Origin: Lachnospiraceae bacterium UBA3638
GTDB lineage: Bacteria > Bacillota > Clostridia > Lachnospirales > Lachnospiraceae
DNA: 28,138 bases
NCBI GenBank assembly: GCA_002373595.1
Contig: DFKT01000025.1
Coordinates: forward strand, 1-28,138
Direction of reading: 5' to 3'
Under the pieces are notes generated by a model. It was not told where the DNA came from, ran no database searches, and saw only the letters and a list, made by a program, of their open reading frames with translations. The stretch's first letter is position 1; each line of letters starts with the position of its first letter. The translations under genes and the position numbers were made by a program. Of this stretch, positions 1 through 7,367 are shown one piece after another.

Positions 1-91
1 CGGGGATTACAGAATTCCATTATTATCTTTCTTCCGTAATGCTTCCGCGATAATACTCTTCCAAAATAATCTGTTCATATATTCAATAATC

Positions 92-100
92 TGATATCAT
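92..100 (+). promoter_or_regulatory. Possible extended -10 promoter element upstream of the repeat-tail protein
   Basis: The sequence TGATATCAT fits an extended -10 (TGn followed by TATCAT, one mismatch to TATAAT), about 40 bases before the start codon at 142. No convincing -35 is visible, so the assignment is weak. A clear ribosome binding site (CCGGAGGATTT) sits just before the ATG. The remaining bases from 1 to 141 show no gene that I can support. Confidence 0.3.
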
Positions 101-141
101 ACTATTGGACATTAAAGTATAGGCTTGATTCCGGAGGATTT

Positions 142-582
142 ATGAAAAAAAATCTTGCAGGTATTATTACAGGTTTTATTGTGCTCGGCATCATAATCAG
201 TATTCTCAGATTCTTAGGCCGTTTAGTATTAGCTTTCGGCCTCCCCGGATTGGCTCTTATCGTGATATTTATATTTATCGCAAAACAAGCCAATTCGTCT
301 CAAGGGGGCGGAAGAGGTCCTTCCCAAAACAGGCCTACAGACCGCAATTACTTTTCATCCGGTTCACAGGATTCTTTTTTTCCTTACAGTTCCAATGATT
401 CCTACTCTTCATATGATTCGTATTCCTCTTATGACTCCTATAGCAGTTATGACTCCTATAGTTCTTCCAGCAGCTATTCCGATGCCAAAACCGATTCATA
501 TTATGGCGAGTCATACTATCGAGACACCGAATACGGATATGGCTACAATACCATCGACAGATATTACGGCGGATACAACTAG
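142..582 (+). CDS. Small membrane protein with Ser/Tyr/Asp-rich repeat tail, candidate substrate of the downstream enzymes
   Basis: This 146-residue protein is not a family I recognise. Residues 6-47 are strongly hydrophobic and form one or two membrane segments, with a short R-F-L-G-R break between them. A Gly/Pro/Gln linker follows at about 52-68. The rest is a polar tail dominated by Ser, Tyr, Asp and Gly. Four near-identical six-residue units (D-S-Y-S-S-Y) occupy residues 86-109, followed by a Tyr/Gly-rich end with several YY pairs. The tail has no Cys or Trp. The ATG has a good Shine-Dalgarno (GGAGGA, six to eight bases upstream). The radical SAM gene starts 17 bases after the TAG stop, so the two are very likely co-transcribed. 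I infer that the tail may be modified by the enzymes encoded next door. Alternatives are a surface adhesin-like or low-complexity protein that is merely co-expressed. Confidence 0.75.
   Translation: MKKNLAGIITGFIVLGIIISILRFLGRLVLAFGLPGLALIVIFIFIAKQANSSQGGGRGPSQNRPTDRNYFSSGSQDSFFPYSSNDSYSSYDSYSSYDSYSSYDSYSSSSSYSDAKTDSYYGESYYRDTEYGYGYNTIDRYYGGYN
397..468 (+). repeat. Four tandem 18-bp coding repeats (D-S-Y-S-S-Y units)
   Basis: Units lie at 397-414, 415-432, 433-450 and 451-468, in frame with the gene starting at 142. The encoded hexapeptide is D-S-Y-S-S-Y in the first three units and D-S-Y-S-S-S in the fourth. The DNA differs at many third positions and switches between the TCN and AGY serine codon boxes. 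Confidence 0.9.
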
Positions 583-599
583 ATCGAAAGGCACCAACC

Positions 600-1640
600 A
601 TGTCCAACATAGTTCTTACCAACACCTGCAATCTGAAATGTCCATATTGTTTCGCTAATGAATTTGTGAACAGATCAAATTCTGAGATTTCATTCGAAAA
701 CTATTTAAAAGCGAAAGACTTTCTAACAAAATATGGTGAAAAAGCTATAGGGCTCATCGGTGGTGAGCCTCTTTTGCATTCAAGATTTGAGGATATCGTT
801 CGAGATGTCATCTATGACAGCAGGATTGAGAAATGCACCATATACACTAACGGGATCAACTGTGATAAGTATCTGGATGTATTTAGCAACAGCAAGATAA
901 GATTCCTTGTAAACTGTAACTCACCCGAAGACATAGGACACAGGAATTATAAAAAACTATGCGATAATCTGGACGAAATGGTTCTTAAAAGATATATGGG
1001 CAATCGCATGTCGTTAGGGATCAACATGTATAAAGAAGATGCCAATTATGACTACATAATTGACCTTTTGAAAAGATACAATTTCAGGCATTTAAGAATA
1101 TCCATCACAGTTCCCAACAACGACTCGGAGAAGAACTTTAACTCTGTAGAGTATTTCAGAAAAATGAAGCCCTCCGTCGTTGCATTTTTTCACGCATTGG
1201 ATGATCGCGGCATCATCCCTCATTATGATTGCAATAAAATGCCATCCTGCGTATTGACCGATGAAGAACGCCAATTCATGAAGCATCTGTTCGACAAGAT
1301 ACCCCCTGAAATGAGGCGAAAAGATGAGGATGTAGACACAGTCAGATGCCGTCCGGTAATTGACATCCTGCAAGATCTGACAGCCATCAGGTGCTTTGGT
1401 CTTTCGGAGATTTCCAAAATTCCGATATCGGATTTCGAAAATGCCAAAGATCTTCATGAATACTATCTGAGGGAATTCGATGCATATGTACATAACACCG
1501 CCAGTTGCAAGGAATGTGCCGGATGCAGCAATCGAAAAGTAGCCAAGTGTACCGGCGGTTGTCTCTCCTATAAAATAAATGATATCAACGAAATGAGGAA
1601 AAAATCCGACTCTCTGATAAGTGCACATCTGGAGGGATAA
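600..1640 (+). CDS. Radical SAM/SPASM-type peptide or protein maturase
   Basis: This is a 346-residue radical SAM enzyme. The N-terminal cluster motif is C10-x3-C14-x2-C17 (CNLKCPYC), which ligates the SAM-cleaving 4Fe-4S cluster. G54-G55-E56-P57 is the SAM-binding GGEP motif. The C-terminal third carries the cysteine pattern of a SPASM domain with auxiliary clusters: C250, C265, C303, C306, C309, C317 and C321, ending in C-x2-C-x2-C-x7-C-T-G-G-C. SPASM proteins mostly modify ribosomally made peptides or proteins (for example AlbA, PqqE, anSME and cyclophane-forming maturases). The gene sits 17 bases behind the repeat-tail protein and 5 bases before the UbiV-like gene. I infer that it modifies the repeat-tail protein or a partner peptide, but the reaction cannot be told from sequence. 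I see no obvious RiPP recognition element domain; the enzyme begins directly with the radical SAM core. Confidence 0.88.
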   Translation: MSNIVLTNTCNLKCPYCFANEFVNRSNSEISFENYLKAKDFLTKYGEKAIGLIGGEPLLHSRFEDIVRDVIYDSRIEKCTIYTNGINCDKYLDVFSNSKIRFLVNCNSPEDIGHRNYKKLCDNLDEMVLKRYMGNRMSLGINMYKEDANYDYIIDLLKRYNFRHLRISITVPNNDSEKNFNSVEYFRKMKPSVVAFFHALDDRGIIPHYDCNKMPSCVLTDEERQFMKHLFDKIPPEMRRKDEDVDTVRCRPVIDILQDLTAIRCFGLSEISKIPISDFENAKDLHEYYLREFDAYVHNTASCKECAGCSNRKVAKCTGGCLSYKINDINEMRKKSDSLISAHLEG

Positions 1641-1645
1641 AAGTT

Positions 1646-2455
1646 ATGGCAAAGAAAAGAGAGATTCCTTTAACTCTTAATCTATGCGATATCGGCAGTC
1701 AGCTGCTCCGATTTGGAAAGATCGCGCTCCTGCAGCAAAAATACGAACCTTCAGACTATCTGGTAGGTTCATATTTTTGTGATAACTATTTTATAAAAGA
1801 AACAAAAAATCTGATATACGAACCGGTACGCGAAGGCAACAAAGTAAAATGCGTTCTCCCGATTCCAAGTCAAAGTAATCTTGATGATTTCCGAAATACT
1901 GTTTGCGAGTTAAAGAAGGAATACAAAGATCACATCTCGGCTTTTGTTGTCAACGACATCGGCACCCTCGACACGATTTCCAAAGATACCGATAATATTA
2001 TTTTGGGTCGTCTTTTTCATAAACCGATCCGTGATCCCAGATACTCCGAAACAATCACCGACAAGAAATATACTCCTGATATTGAAGTTCTGAGATTGAT
2101 TGATAAATACAAAGTATCCGGAATTGAATTGGAAAGTATTTACGATGATATCAGCTGTCCGGAGTTGTCATGTGATATTCACATACACCAAAACTACTGC
2201 TATATGAGCTGCACCAGGAGCTGTTATTACGCCTCTGCATCTCAACCTACCGAGCACAAGTTCAGACCGAACAATCCCTGCGACCTCTCCTGTGAAAGAA
2301 ACATCCACAGAGTAAAGCTTCAAACAGGTCAGGAAGTATTTATGCTGGGGAAGGGTCTTTGCTTCAAGACAAGTCCAAATCCGTTTGCCGGTGAGGATCA
2401 TCTTAAATCGATCATTTACACTCCTGTTGATGAACTACTGGGAGGCAATGTATGA
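1646..2455 (+). CDS. U32-family protein, UbiV-like subunit
   Basis: This 269-residue protein resembles the smaller subunit type of the peptidase U32 family. The central stretch V-V-N-D-I-G-T-L (101-108) and the following G-R-L-F (121-124) fit the beta-barrel core seen in UbiV-like proteins. Candidate iron-sulfur ligands are C45, C193 (or neighbours C185/C189), C212 and C216. The C-x3-C pair at 212/216 and the early Cys near residue 45 parallel the ligands C39, C180, C193 and C197 that I recall for E. coli UbiV. Despite the family name, characterised members (UbiU-UbiV, RlhA, TrhP) carry out oxygen-independent hydroxylation, with prephenate implicated. The stop codon overlaps the next start by four bases (ATGA), as expected for two subunits of one complex. 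The substrate is unknown. The link to the Tyr-rich protein is inference. Confidence 0.7.
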   Translation: MAKKREIPLTLNLCDIGSQLLRFGKIALLQQKYEPSDYLVGSYFCDNYFIKETKNLIYEPVREGNKVKCVLPIPSQSNLDDFRNTVCELKKEYKDHISAFVVNDIGTLDTISKDTDNIILGRLFHKPIRDPRYSETITDKKYTPDIEVLRLIDKYKVSGIELESIYDDISCPELSCDIHIHQNYCYMSCTRSCYYASASQPTEHKFRPNNPCDLSCERNIHRVKLQTGQEVFMLGKGLCFKTSPNPFAGEDHLKSIIYTPVDELLGGNV

Positions 2456-3411
2456 ATATACTGACTCCATACAGTAAAGAGGTTGATATCAAGAAACTCA
2501 AAGAATCCGGTGCAGATGAGCTGTACTTTGGCTTCTACGATGATGAATGGACCGATAGATTTGGCGAATTCTCATACATCAACAGAATGTCGGATTTTAA
2601 ATCCAGAGCAAACGCCGTACCTTTTAAGCACACTGCCGATCTTATCAGTCAAATAAAAGAGACCGGTTTAAAAGCATACATAACCATGAATGCTGCCGAG
2701 TATTCAAAAGAGCAATCAATAGTACTGGACGAATATCTTGATCATTTATCAGACAATAGTCCTGATGGGATAATCGTTTCTTCACTTGCGTCGGCTATAC
2801 AAGTGATGTCGCATGGCATGAAGGCTGTCGCCAGCACCATGTGCGGGATCTTCAACGAGAGCATCCTCTCCCGGTACATAGACGCCGGTGTCACCCGGAT
2901 CATCCTCCCCAGAGAACTCATATTATCCGAAATAGAAAGTATGTGCAGTTCACATCCGGAGATAGAGTTCGAAGCATTTCTGATGCGAAACGGGTGCGTG
3001 TTCGCCGACTCTCACTGTCTGGGCGTGCATGGCCGTAACTACGGAGCTCTATGCCAGGCATTTAAAAACGGTCCATTCAAGGTTGATACTTTGGAAAAGA
3101 GCTTTGAGGAAAGGCAGGATTATGACTGGAACATGAAAGTATTTGATATGATGCCCAGAAGCAATGCCTGCGCTGTTTGCGCCATTTACAGACTCATAAA
3201 ATGCGGCGTATTCGCCGGAAAAATAGTCGGAAGAAATGATGTTCCGGAATCGGTAATGCGGGATATTAAGCTTGTCAAAGAAAATATCGATATCGCTAAG
3301 TCATCAAGCTCCGAAGAGGAATATCTCGAAAAAATGATCTTCCCTTCCAACCGCTATAGCATATGTATAAAAGGCCTGGGATGCTATTATCCTGAAGTGC
3401 GGTTCCCGTAG
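2452..3411 (+). CDS. U32-family protein, UbiU-like subunit
   Basis: This 319-residue U32-family protein has the signature features of the larger, UbiU-like subunit. It begins with the G-A-D-E-L-Y-F-G strand (20-27). The L-P-R-E-L segment lies at 152-156, and a cysteine region around 182-201 contains C182-x6-C189, the same spacing I recall for C169 and C176 of UbiU, followed by C201. Further candidate ligands C240, C243 and C251 match the position of the last UbiU cysteine. By analogy it would form a heterodimer with the preceding UbiV-like protein, each subunit holding a 4Fe-4S cluster. The extreme C-terminus has two extra cysteines (C305 and C311), which is unusual. It is the last gene of the four-gene operon. 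I see no clear terminator in the 126 bases between it and the convergent gene that ends at 3538. Confidence 0.78.
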   Translation: MNILTPYSKEVDIKKLKESGADELYFGFYDDEWTDRFGEFSYINRMSDFKSRANAVPFKHTADLISQIKETGLKAYITMNAAEYSKEQSIVLDEYLDHLSDNSPDGIIVSSLASAIQVMSHGMKAVASTMCGIFNESILSRYIDAGVTRIILPRELILSEIESMCSSHPEIEFEAFLMRNGCVFADSHCLGVHGRNYGALCQAFKNGPFKVDTLEKSFEERQDYDWNMKVFDMMPRSNACAVCAIYRLIKCGVFAGKIVGRNDVPESVMRDIKLVKENIDIAKSSSSEEEYLEKMIFPSNRYSICIKGLGCYYPEVRFP

Positions 3412-3537
3412 ACATTAATCGGCTATTGTCAGGGATGGCCGGGATAACTTCCTTGCCTTTGTGGAAACATCCTCTTTTAACTCCTTCGGGATTGATGCTG
3501 TATTTTTTCACATTTAGATCCGGCGCTGCCTTTCTTT

Positions 3538-5196
3538 TCAAACCTTTTTTGCGGAATAATAAAAGAATCTTTCCAGCGCATCCAGGAGTTCTTCCTTGGG
3601 CATGGACTTCAGGAGATATCCGTCCGGCTTCTGCTCCAGAAGTTTCATGATCCCCTCCCTGTCATTCTTGCCGGTAAGGAAGATGATCGGGATTCTCTTA
3701 TTCACGGGATTTGAGCGGATCCTTTGCATGACCTGATCCCCGTTCATGCCCGGCATCTCGTAGTCGAGAAGTATGAGATCCGGTCTCTTCAGATCGAGGT
3801 ATCCCAGTCCGCTGGGTCCCGATCTCGAGCATTCCACATGGTAGGTTTCCGAAAGCCAATCCTTGATTATGGCAAGGAAATCCGTATCATCATCTATCAC
3901 GAGTATTCTCCTGGTCCTGGGGATATCCGATACCATATCATGATAATCCGACATATCGGCAGCCATCTTTTTCAGATCTATCGGGCGCGTATATACTGAG
4001 CTGATATACTCTTTGTCGTGTATCTCCAGCGCCGTCTTGAGATCGAGGGGATCTCCGGCCAGACACAGTATCTTGTTGTCATCACGGCACATCTCGGTGA
4101 GCATTGCGCTTATGACCTTTGTCTGATCAGCATCCTCAGACGGATAATAAAGTATCAGTTTTGAATCGGCACGATGCTCAAGTATCTCTTCTCTTGTATC
4201 CTTTATCGAGATGACATCAAAGTCTTCCTCTTCCAGCGCTTTGGTTATACCTTTCCATACGATGCCCCTGTCCTCACTGACAAGGATTATCTTGCGCTTC
4301 TCAAAGAATTTGGTCCGCGTGTTCGCAACGGGTTTCTTTTCCTTGGGCTTCTCCTCTTCCTTGGGGAGTTCTTTCATATCTATAAGCTTCTTGAGCCTGG
4401 AATACATATCATTGTATTCCTCGAGCAGCGCGCTCGTTCCGGCATGGATCAGGGCATATTCCTGATGTCTGCCCGCAAACTCAAGATCCGCTGCTCTGTC
4501 GGCTATCGAAGTCGCTCCTATAAGTCTGGCCACACTCTTAAGAGAATGGACTCTCAGCAGATACATCGGCCAGTTCTCATCAACCTCAAAACGCTTGATA
4601 TCAGCAGCCTTGTCCTGAACGGATCCGGCAAAGACCGCAAGAGCATTCAGGTATCCGGAAGCCGTATCGCAGTGCTCAACACCTGACTTAAGATCAAGCT
4701 TGGGTACCGTCTTTAACCAGGCCGGCAGGCTCTCCAGCTCCCGGTCCACCCTATTTTTCCTCTCCTCATCCTGAGGAAGCACATAACCGCCATTAGGGAG
4801 ATAGGTCATCAGCATCACCATGATCTCGCCCGGATCGGCCGGTTTTATCAGTACATCTGCAAAACCTGCGGCTTTATACAGATTTATGTAGTTCCTGCCC
4901 TCTTCTGCAGTATGGCATATCACGGGGGTCTCAGCGCCCGTACGCCTGAAGATGTCCTTAAGTACTACAAGCGTATCCACGCCGTCCATATCCGGCATGC
5001 GGTGGTCCAAAAGTATCAGGTCATAAGTGCACTTTTTGCACATTTCGATACATTCGCTTCCACTGCCCGCCAGATCGCAGGTAATACCGAGTGAAGTGAG
5101 CATTGAAGACATTATGGTCCGGTTAACCGGCATATCATCCACGATAAGGATCCTGGCGCTACTGTTATGATTTATCTGAGCTTCGTGATTGTCCAT
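3538..5196 (-). CDS. Orphan multi-domain phosphorelay protein: REC-HPt-pseudoREC-REC
   Basis: This 552-residue cytoplasmic protein has no kinase core. A first receiver domain (about 15-135) has the acidic pair D20/D21, phosphoacceptor D64, T96 and K118. An HPt domain follows, with H217 in the motif RVHSLKS. After a Lys/Glu/Pro-rich linker (275-295), a receiver-like domain (about 302-415) has Tyr where the phosphoacceptor Asp should be (K-L-I-L-Y-Y) and Arg (R404) where the conserved Lys should be, so it is probably non-phosphorylatable. A final receiver (about 429-548) is complete, with D435/D436, D478, T508 and K530. The protein could collect and pass phosphoryl groups between hybrid kinases and outputs, perhaps those encoded nearby. 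It has no DNA-binding domain. The start is supported by AAGGAG eight bases upstream. It is divergent from the HPt gene at 5293. Confidence 0.88.
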   Translation of the reverse strand: MDNHEAQINHNSSARILIVDDMPVNRTIMSSMLTSLGITCDLAGSGSECIEMCKKCTYDLILLDHRMPDMDGVDTLVVLKDIFRRTGAETPVICHTAEEGRNYINLYKAAGFADVLIKPADPGEIMVMLMTYLPNGGYVLPQDEERKNRVDRELESLPAWLKTVPKLDLKSGVEHCDTASGYLNALAVFAGSVQDKAADIKRFEVDENWPMYLLRVHSLKSVARLIGATSIADRAADLEFAGRHQEYALIHAGTSALLEEYNDMYSRLKKLIDMKELPKEEEKPKEKKPVANTRTKFFEKRKIILVSEDRGIVWKGITKALEEEDFDVISIKDTREEILEHRADSKLILYYPSEDADQTKVISAMLTEMCRDDNKILCLAGDPLDLKTALEIHDKEYISSVYTRPIDLKKMAADMSDYHDMVSDIPRTRRILVIDDDTDFLAIIKDWLSETYHVECSRSGPSGLGYLDLKRPDLILLDYEMPGMNGDQVMQRIRSNPVNKRIPIIFLTGKNDREGIMKLLEQKPDGYLLKSMPKEELLDALERFFYYSAKKV

Positions 5197-5220
5197 ATTT
5201 ATACTCCTTAACCGTGATTA

Positions 5221-5250
5221 ATTATACATTTATCGCATGTGAAATTGCAA
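5221..5250 (-). promoter_or_regulatory. Minus-strand promoter of the REC-HPt-REC gene
   Basis: On the minus strand, TTGCAA (5250-5245) is followed by an 18-base spacer and a perfect TATAAT (5226-5221), about 25 bases before the start codon at 5196. The -35 hexamer is self-complementary and is also used by the plus-strand promoter. Confidence 0.65.
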
Positions 5251-5268
5251 TGTACAAAAAGCACATGC
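5235..5268. promoter_or_regulatory. Inverted repeat in the divergent promoter region
   Basis: GCATGTG at 5235-5241 and CACATGC at 5262-5268 form a perfect 7-bp inverted repeat separated by 20 bases. The arms lie in the spacers of the two divergent promoters, so a regulator bound here could affect both. No regulator is identified. Confidence 0.4.
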
Positions 5269-5274
5269 TATAAT
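5245..5274 (+). promoter_or_regulatory. Plus-strand promoter of the HPt and REC-GGDEF-EAL genes
   Basis: TTGCAA (5245-5250), an 18-base spacer and a perfect TATAAT (5269-5274) lie upstream of the HPt gene. Transcription would start near 5281, close to the Shine-Dalgarno sequence, giving a very short leader. Confidence 0.65.
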
Positions 5275-5292
5275 GGCCGGGGAGGAAGAATC

Positions 5293-5634
5293 ATGATCAC
5301 AGTGGATGCTTTAAAAGAATATGGTGCCGATACGGAAACGGGTCTTCGCCTGTGTATGGGAAATGAAGCTCTCTACCTCCGATTGGTCGGAACAGTCCCC
5401 GAAGAAGCCTGCTATGCAGAGCTTCTGAATTCGATAGAGGCCAAGGACTATGACAAGGCTTTCGATGCCGCTCATGCTCTAAAAGGCGTTCTGGGAAATC
5501 TGTCCCTTACCCCGCTCTACGAAACAGTATCCCAAATGGTCGAATTTCTAAGGAAGAGGACCGATATGGATTACTCCGAAATGATAGAAGATCTGAACAA
5601 AAAAATGGATGCACTCTCTGTGCTTTGCAAATAA
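5293..5634 (+). CDS. Stand-alone HPt (histidine phosphotransfer) protein
   Basis: This 113-residue protein is almost entirely one HPt domain. The phosphorylatable residue is H61 in A-A-H-A-L-K-G, followed by the G-N-L-S-L helix typical of the fold. I chose the ATG at 5293 because GGAGGAAGA (5281-5289) sits directly upstream. A longer in-frame start at 5239 would place 18 extra residues over the promoter -10 element and is unlikely. The domain would accept a phosphoryl group from the receiver of a hybrid kinase and pass it to another receiver. A good candidate recipient is the receiver of the next gene, 39 bases downstream. The hybrid kinase encoded at 8675-10870 lacks its own HPt and could be a donor, but this is inference. 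Confidence 0.85.
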   Translation: MITVDALKEYGADTETGLRLCMGNEALYLRLVGTVPEEACYAELLNSIEAKDYDKAFDAAHALKGVLGNLSLTPLYETVSQMVEFLRKRTDMDYSEMIEDLNKKMDALSVLCK

Positions 5635-5673
5635 ACGATTGTTTCTAAGAATCAGGATAAGAAGGACTAAATC

Positions 5674-7359
5674 ATGGATAGAATAATCGGAAACGGACCT
5701 GTAAAAAGAAGAGTACTCGTTGTTGAAGACGAGATGATAAACCGCGAACTGCTGGGAAATATGCTAAGCAGCCACTATGATGTGGTTTATGCGGAAAACG
5801 GAAAAGCCGCTCTCGATGTACTAAGCGAGTACCGTGGTGCCTTCTCTCTCATGCTTCTGGACCTCAGGATGCCTGAGATGAACGGAGACGAAGTGCTCAA
5901 AAAGTGCAAATCCGATCCCATGCTTTCAAATATCCCTATCATAGTAATGACTCAGGAAAAGGACGCCGAGGTGGAAAGCATTCGCGCCGGCGCCGATGAC
6001 TTTATAACCAAGCCATACAATATGCCCGAAGTCATACTGGCCAGATGCGAAAGGATCATCGATCTCTACGAGAAAAAGACGCTCATTGATTCTGCCGAGA
6101 TTGACGCTCTCACAGGGCTGTACTCCGGCGATTTCTTCTTTGAATATATCAGACAGTTCGAACAGTTCAACGATTCTCCAATGGACGCCATCGTCATCGA
6201 TATCGAGCATTTTCACCTGGTAAATGAGATATACGGAAGGGACGAAGGAGATGCCATCCTTCGCAATATTGCAAATACGATCCGCACCGAGCTGGACAAG
6301 AGCTATGGCATTGCCTGTCGCCCGAGTGCGGATATCTTTTTCATATATCATCCCCAGACCGAGGACTACAGCGCCTTGGAAGACCATATAAACAAGGAGA
6401 TCGGCGCCGATTCCCTTTCCTCTGCCAAGATAAGACTCCGCATCGGCATAAACAAAAATGTTGACAAATCCGCATCTCCCGAGCAGTGGTTTGACCACGC
6501 CAAGCTTGCCTGCAACGGACTGCGCAGGGATTACACCAAAACTCTGGCTTTTTATGACAGCGCTCTTCACGAGAAACAGCTCTATCACGCCAGACTCATA
6601 AACGATATAGACCGTGCGATCGAAGATCACGACTTCATCGTATACTACCAGCCCAAATACGGCATACAGGGCGAAAAACCCGTACTTCGAAGTGCCGAAG
6701 CACTCATCAGATGGAAGCATCCCGAGCTCGGCATGATAAGCCCCGGCGATTTCATCCCCCTCTTTGAAGGAAACGGTCTCGTACAGAAGCTTGACCGATT
6801 CGTCTGGGAAGAAGCCGGAAAACAGATCGCAGAGTGGAAATCCAAATACGGATTCACTGTTCCTGTCTCGGTAAATGTATCGAGGATAGATATCTATGAT
6901 CCCGAACTGGAAAACACCCTTCTGGGTATACTTAAGAAAAACGAGCTGACGACCAAAGAGCTGCTCCTTGAGATTACGGAAAGTGCCTATTCCGACAATG
7001 CAGCGCGTCTCATCGAAGTCGTGAACACCCTCCGTCAGAAGGGCTTCCGTATCGAAATGGACGACTTCGGCTCCGGATACTCTTCGCTCAACATGCTGAC
7101 ATCCATCCCTATAGATGTACTGAAGATGGATATGAAATTCGTCAAGAACATGCTAAATGACGATAAGAGTCTTAAACTCTGCGAGCTCGTAATGGATATT
7201 TCGAGATTCCTGGATGTGCCCGTCGTAGCCGAGGGCGTAGAAGAGAAAGCACAGCTTGATAAGCTCAGAAGTATGGGCTGCGAACTCATCCAAGGTTACT
7301 ACTTCTCCAAGCCGGTTCCCCCGGATGAATTCGCTAAGTTTATAGAAAAAGAGATCTGA
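5674..7359 (+). CDS. REC-GGDEF(degenerate)-EAL c-di-GMP phosphodiesterase, response regulator
   Basis: This 561-residue cytoplasmic protein starts with a complete receiver domain (about 12-133: E18/D19, phosphoacceptor D63, T93, K113). A GGDEF-type domain follows (about 139-300), but its signature loop reads R-P-S-A-D (216-220) instead of GGDEF, so cyclase activity is not expected. The C-terminal EAL domain (about 305-560) keeps the catalytic set: E342 in E-A-L-I-R-W, N401, E433, D463/D464 in D-D-F-G-S-G-Y, K484, E520 and Q527. It should hydrolyse c-di-GMP to pGpG under control of receiver phosphorylation, and the degenerate GGDEF could bind GTP as a sensor. The start is supported by AAGAAGGA upstream. 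It follows the HPt gene by 39 bases, and the pair probably forms a relay. It converges with the lipoprotein gene, with eight bases between stop codons. Confidence 0.9.
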   Translation: MDRIIGNGPVKRRVLVVEDEMINRELLGNMLSSHYDVVYAENGKAALDVLSEYRGAFSLMLLDLRMPEMNGDEVLKKCKSDPMLSNIPIIVMTQEKDAEVESIRAGADDFITKPYNMPEVILARCERIIDLYEKKTLIDSAEIDALTGLYSGDFFFEYIRQFEQFNDSPMDAIVIDIEHFHLVNEIYGRDEGDAILRNIANTIRTELDKSYGIACRPSADIFFIYHPQTEDYSALEDHINKEIGADSLSSAKIRLRIGINKNVDKSASPEQWFDHAKLACNGLRRDYTKTLAFYDSALHEKQLYHARLINDIDRAIEDHDFIVYYQPKYGIQGEKPVLRSAEALIRWKHPELGMISPGDFIPLFEGNGLVQKLDRFVWEEAGKQIAEWKSKYGFTVPVSVNVSRIDIYDPELENTLLGILKKNELTTKELLLEITESAYSDNAARLIEVVNTLRQKGFRIEMDDFGSGYSSLNMLTSIPIDVLKMDMKFVKNMLNDDKSLKLCELVMDISRFLDVPVVAEGVEEKAQLDKLRSMGCELIQGYYFSKPVPPDEFAKFIEKEI

Positions 7360-7367
7360 TCAGTTTG

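Noticed and set aside
142..582. Classical RiPP precursor with leader and core
   Set aside because: The protein begins with membrane segments and is 146 residues long, unlike typical short precursors. I keep it as a possible modified substrate, not a confirmed RiPP precursor.
1646..3411. U32 proteins as proteases (collagenase-like)
   Set aside because: The family name is historical. The cysteine patterns match iron-sulfur hydroxylase-type members, and no protease catalytic residues can be assigned.
3412..3537. Possible terminator between the convergent cassette and REC-HPt-REC genes
   Set aside because: No stem with an adjacent T-run was found in the 126 bases; a TTTTTT run near 3503 has no stable stem beside it.
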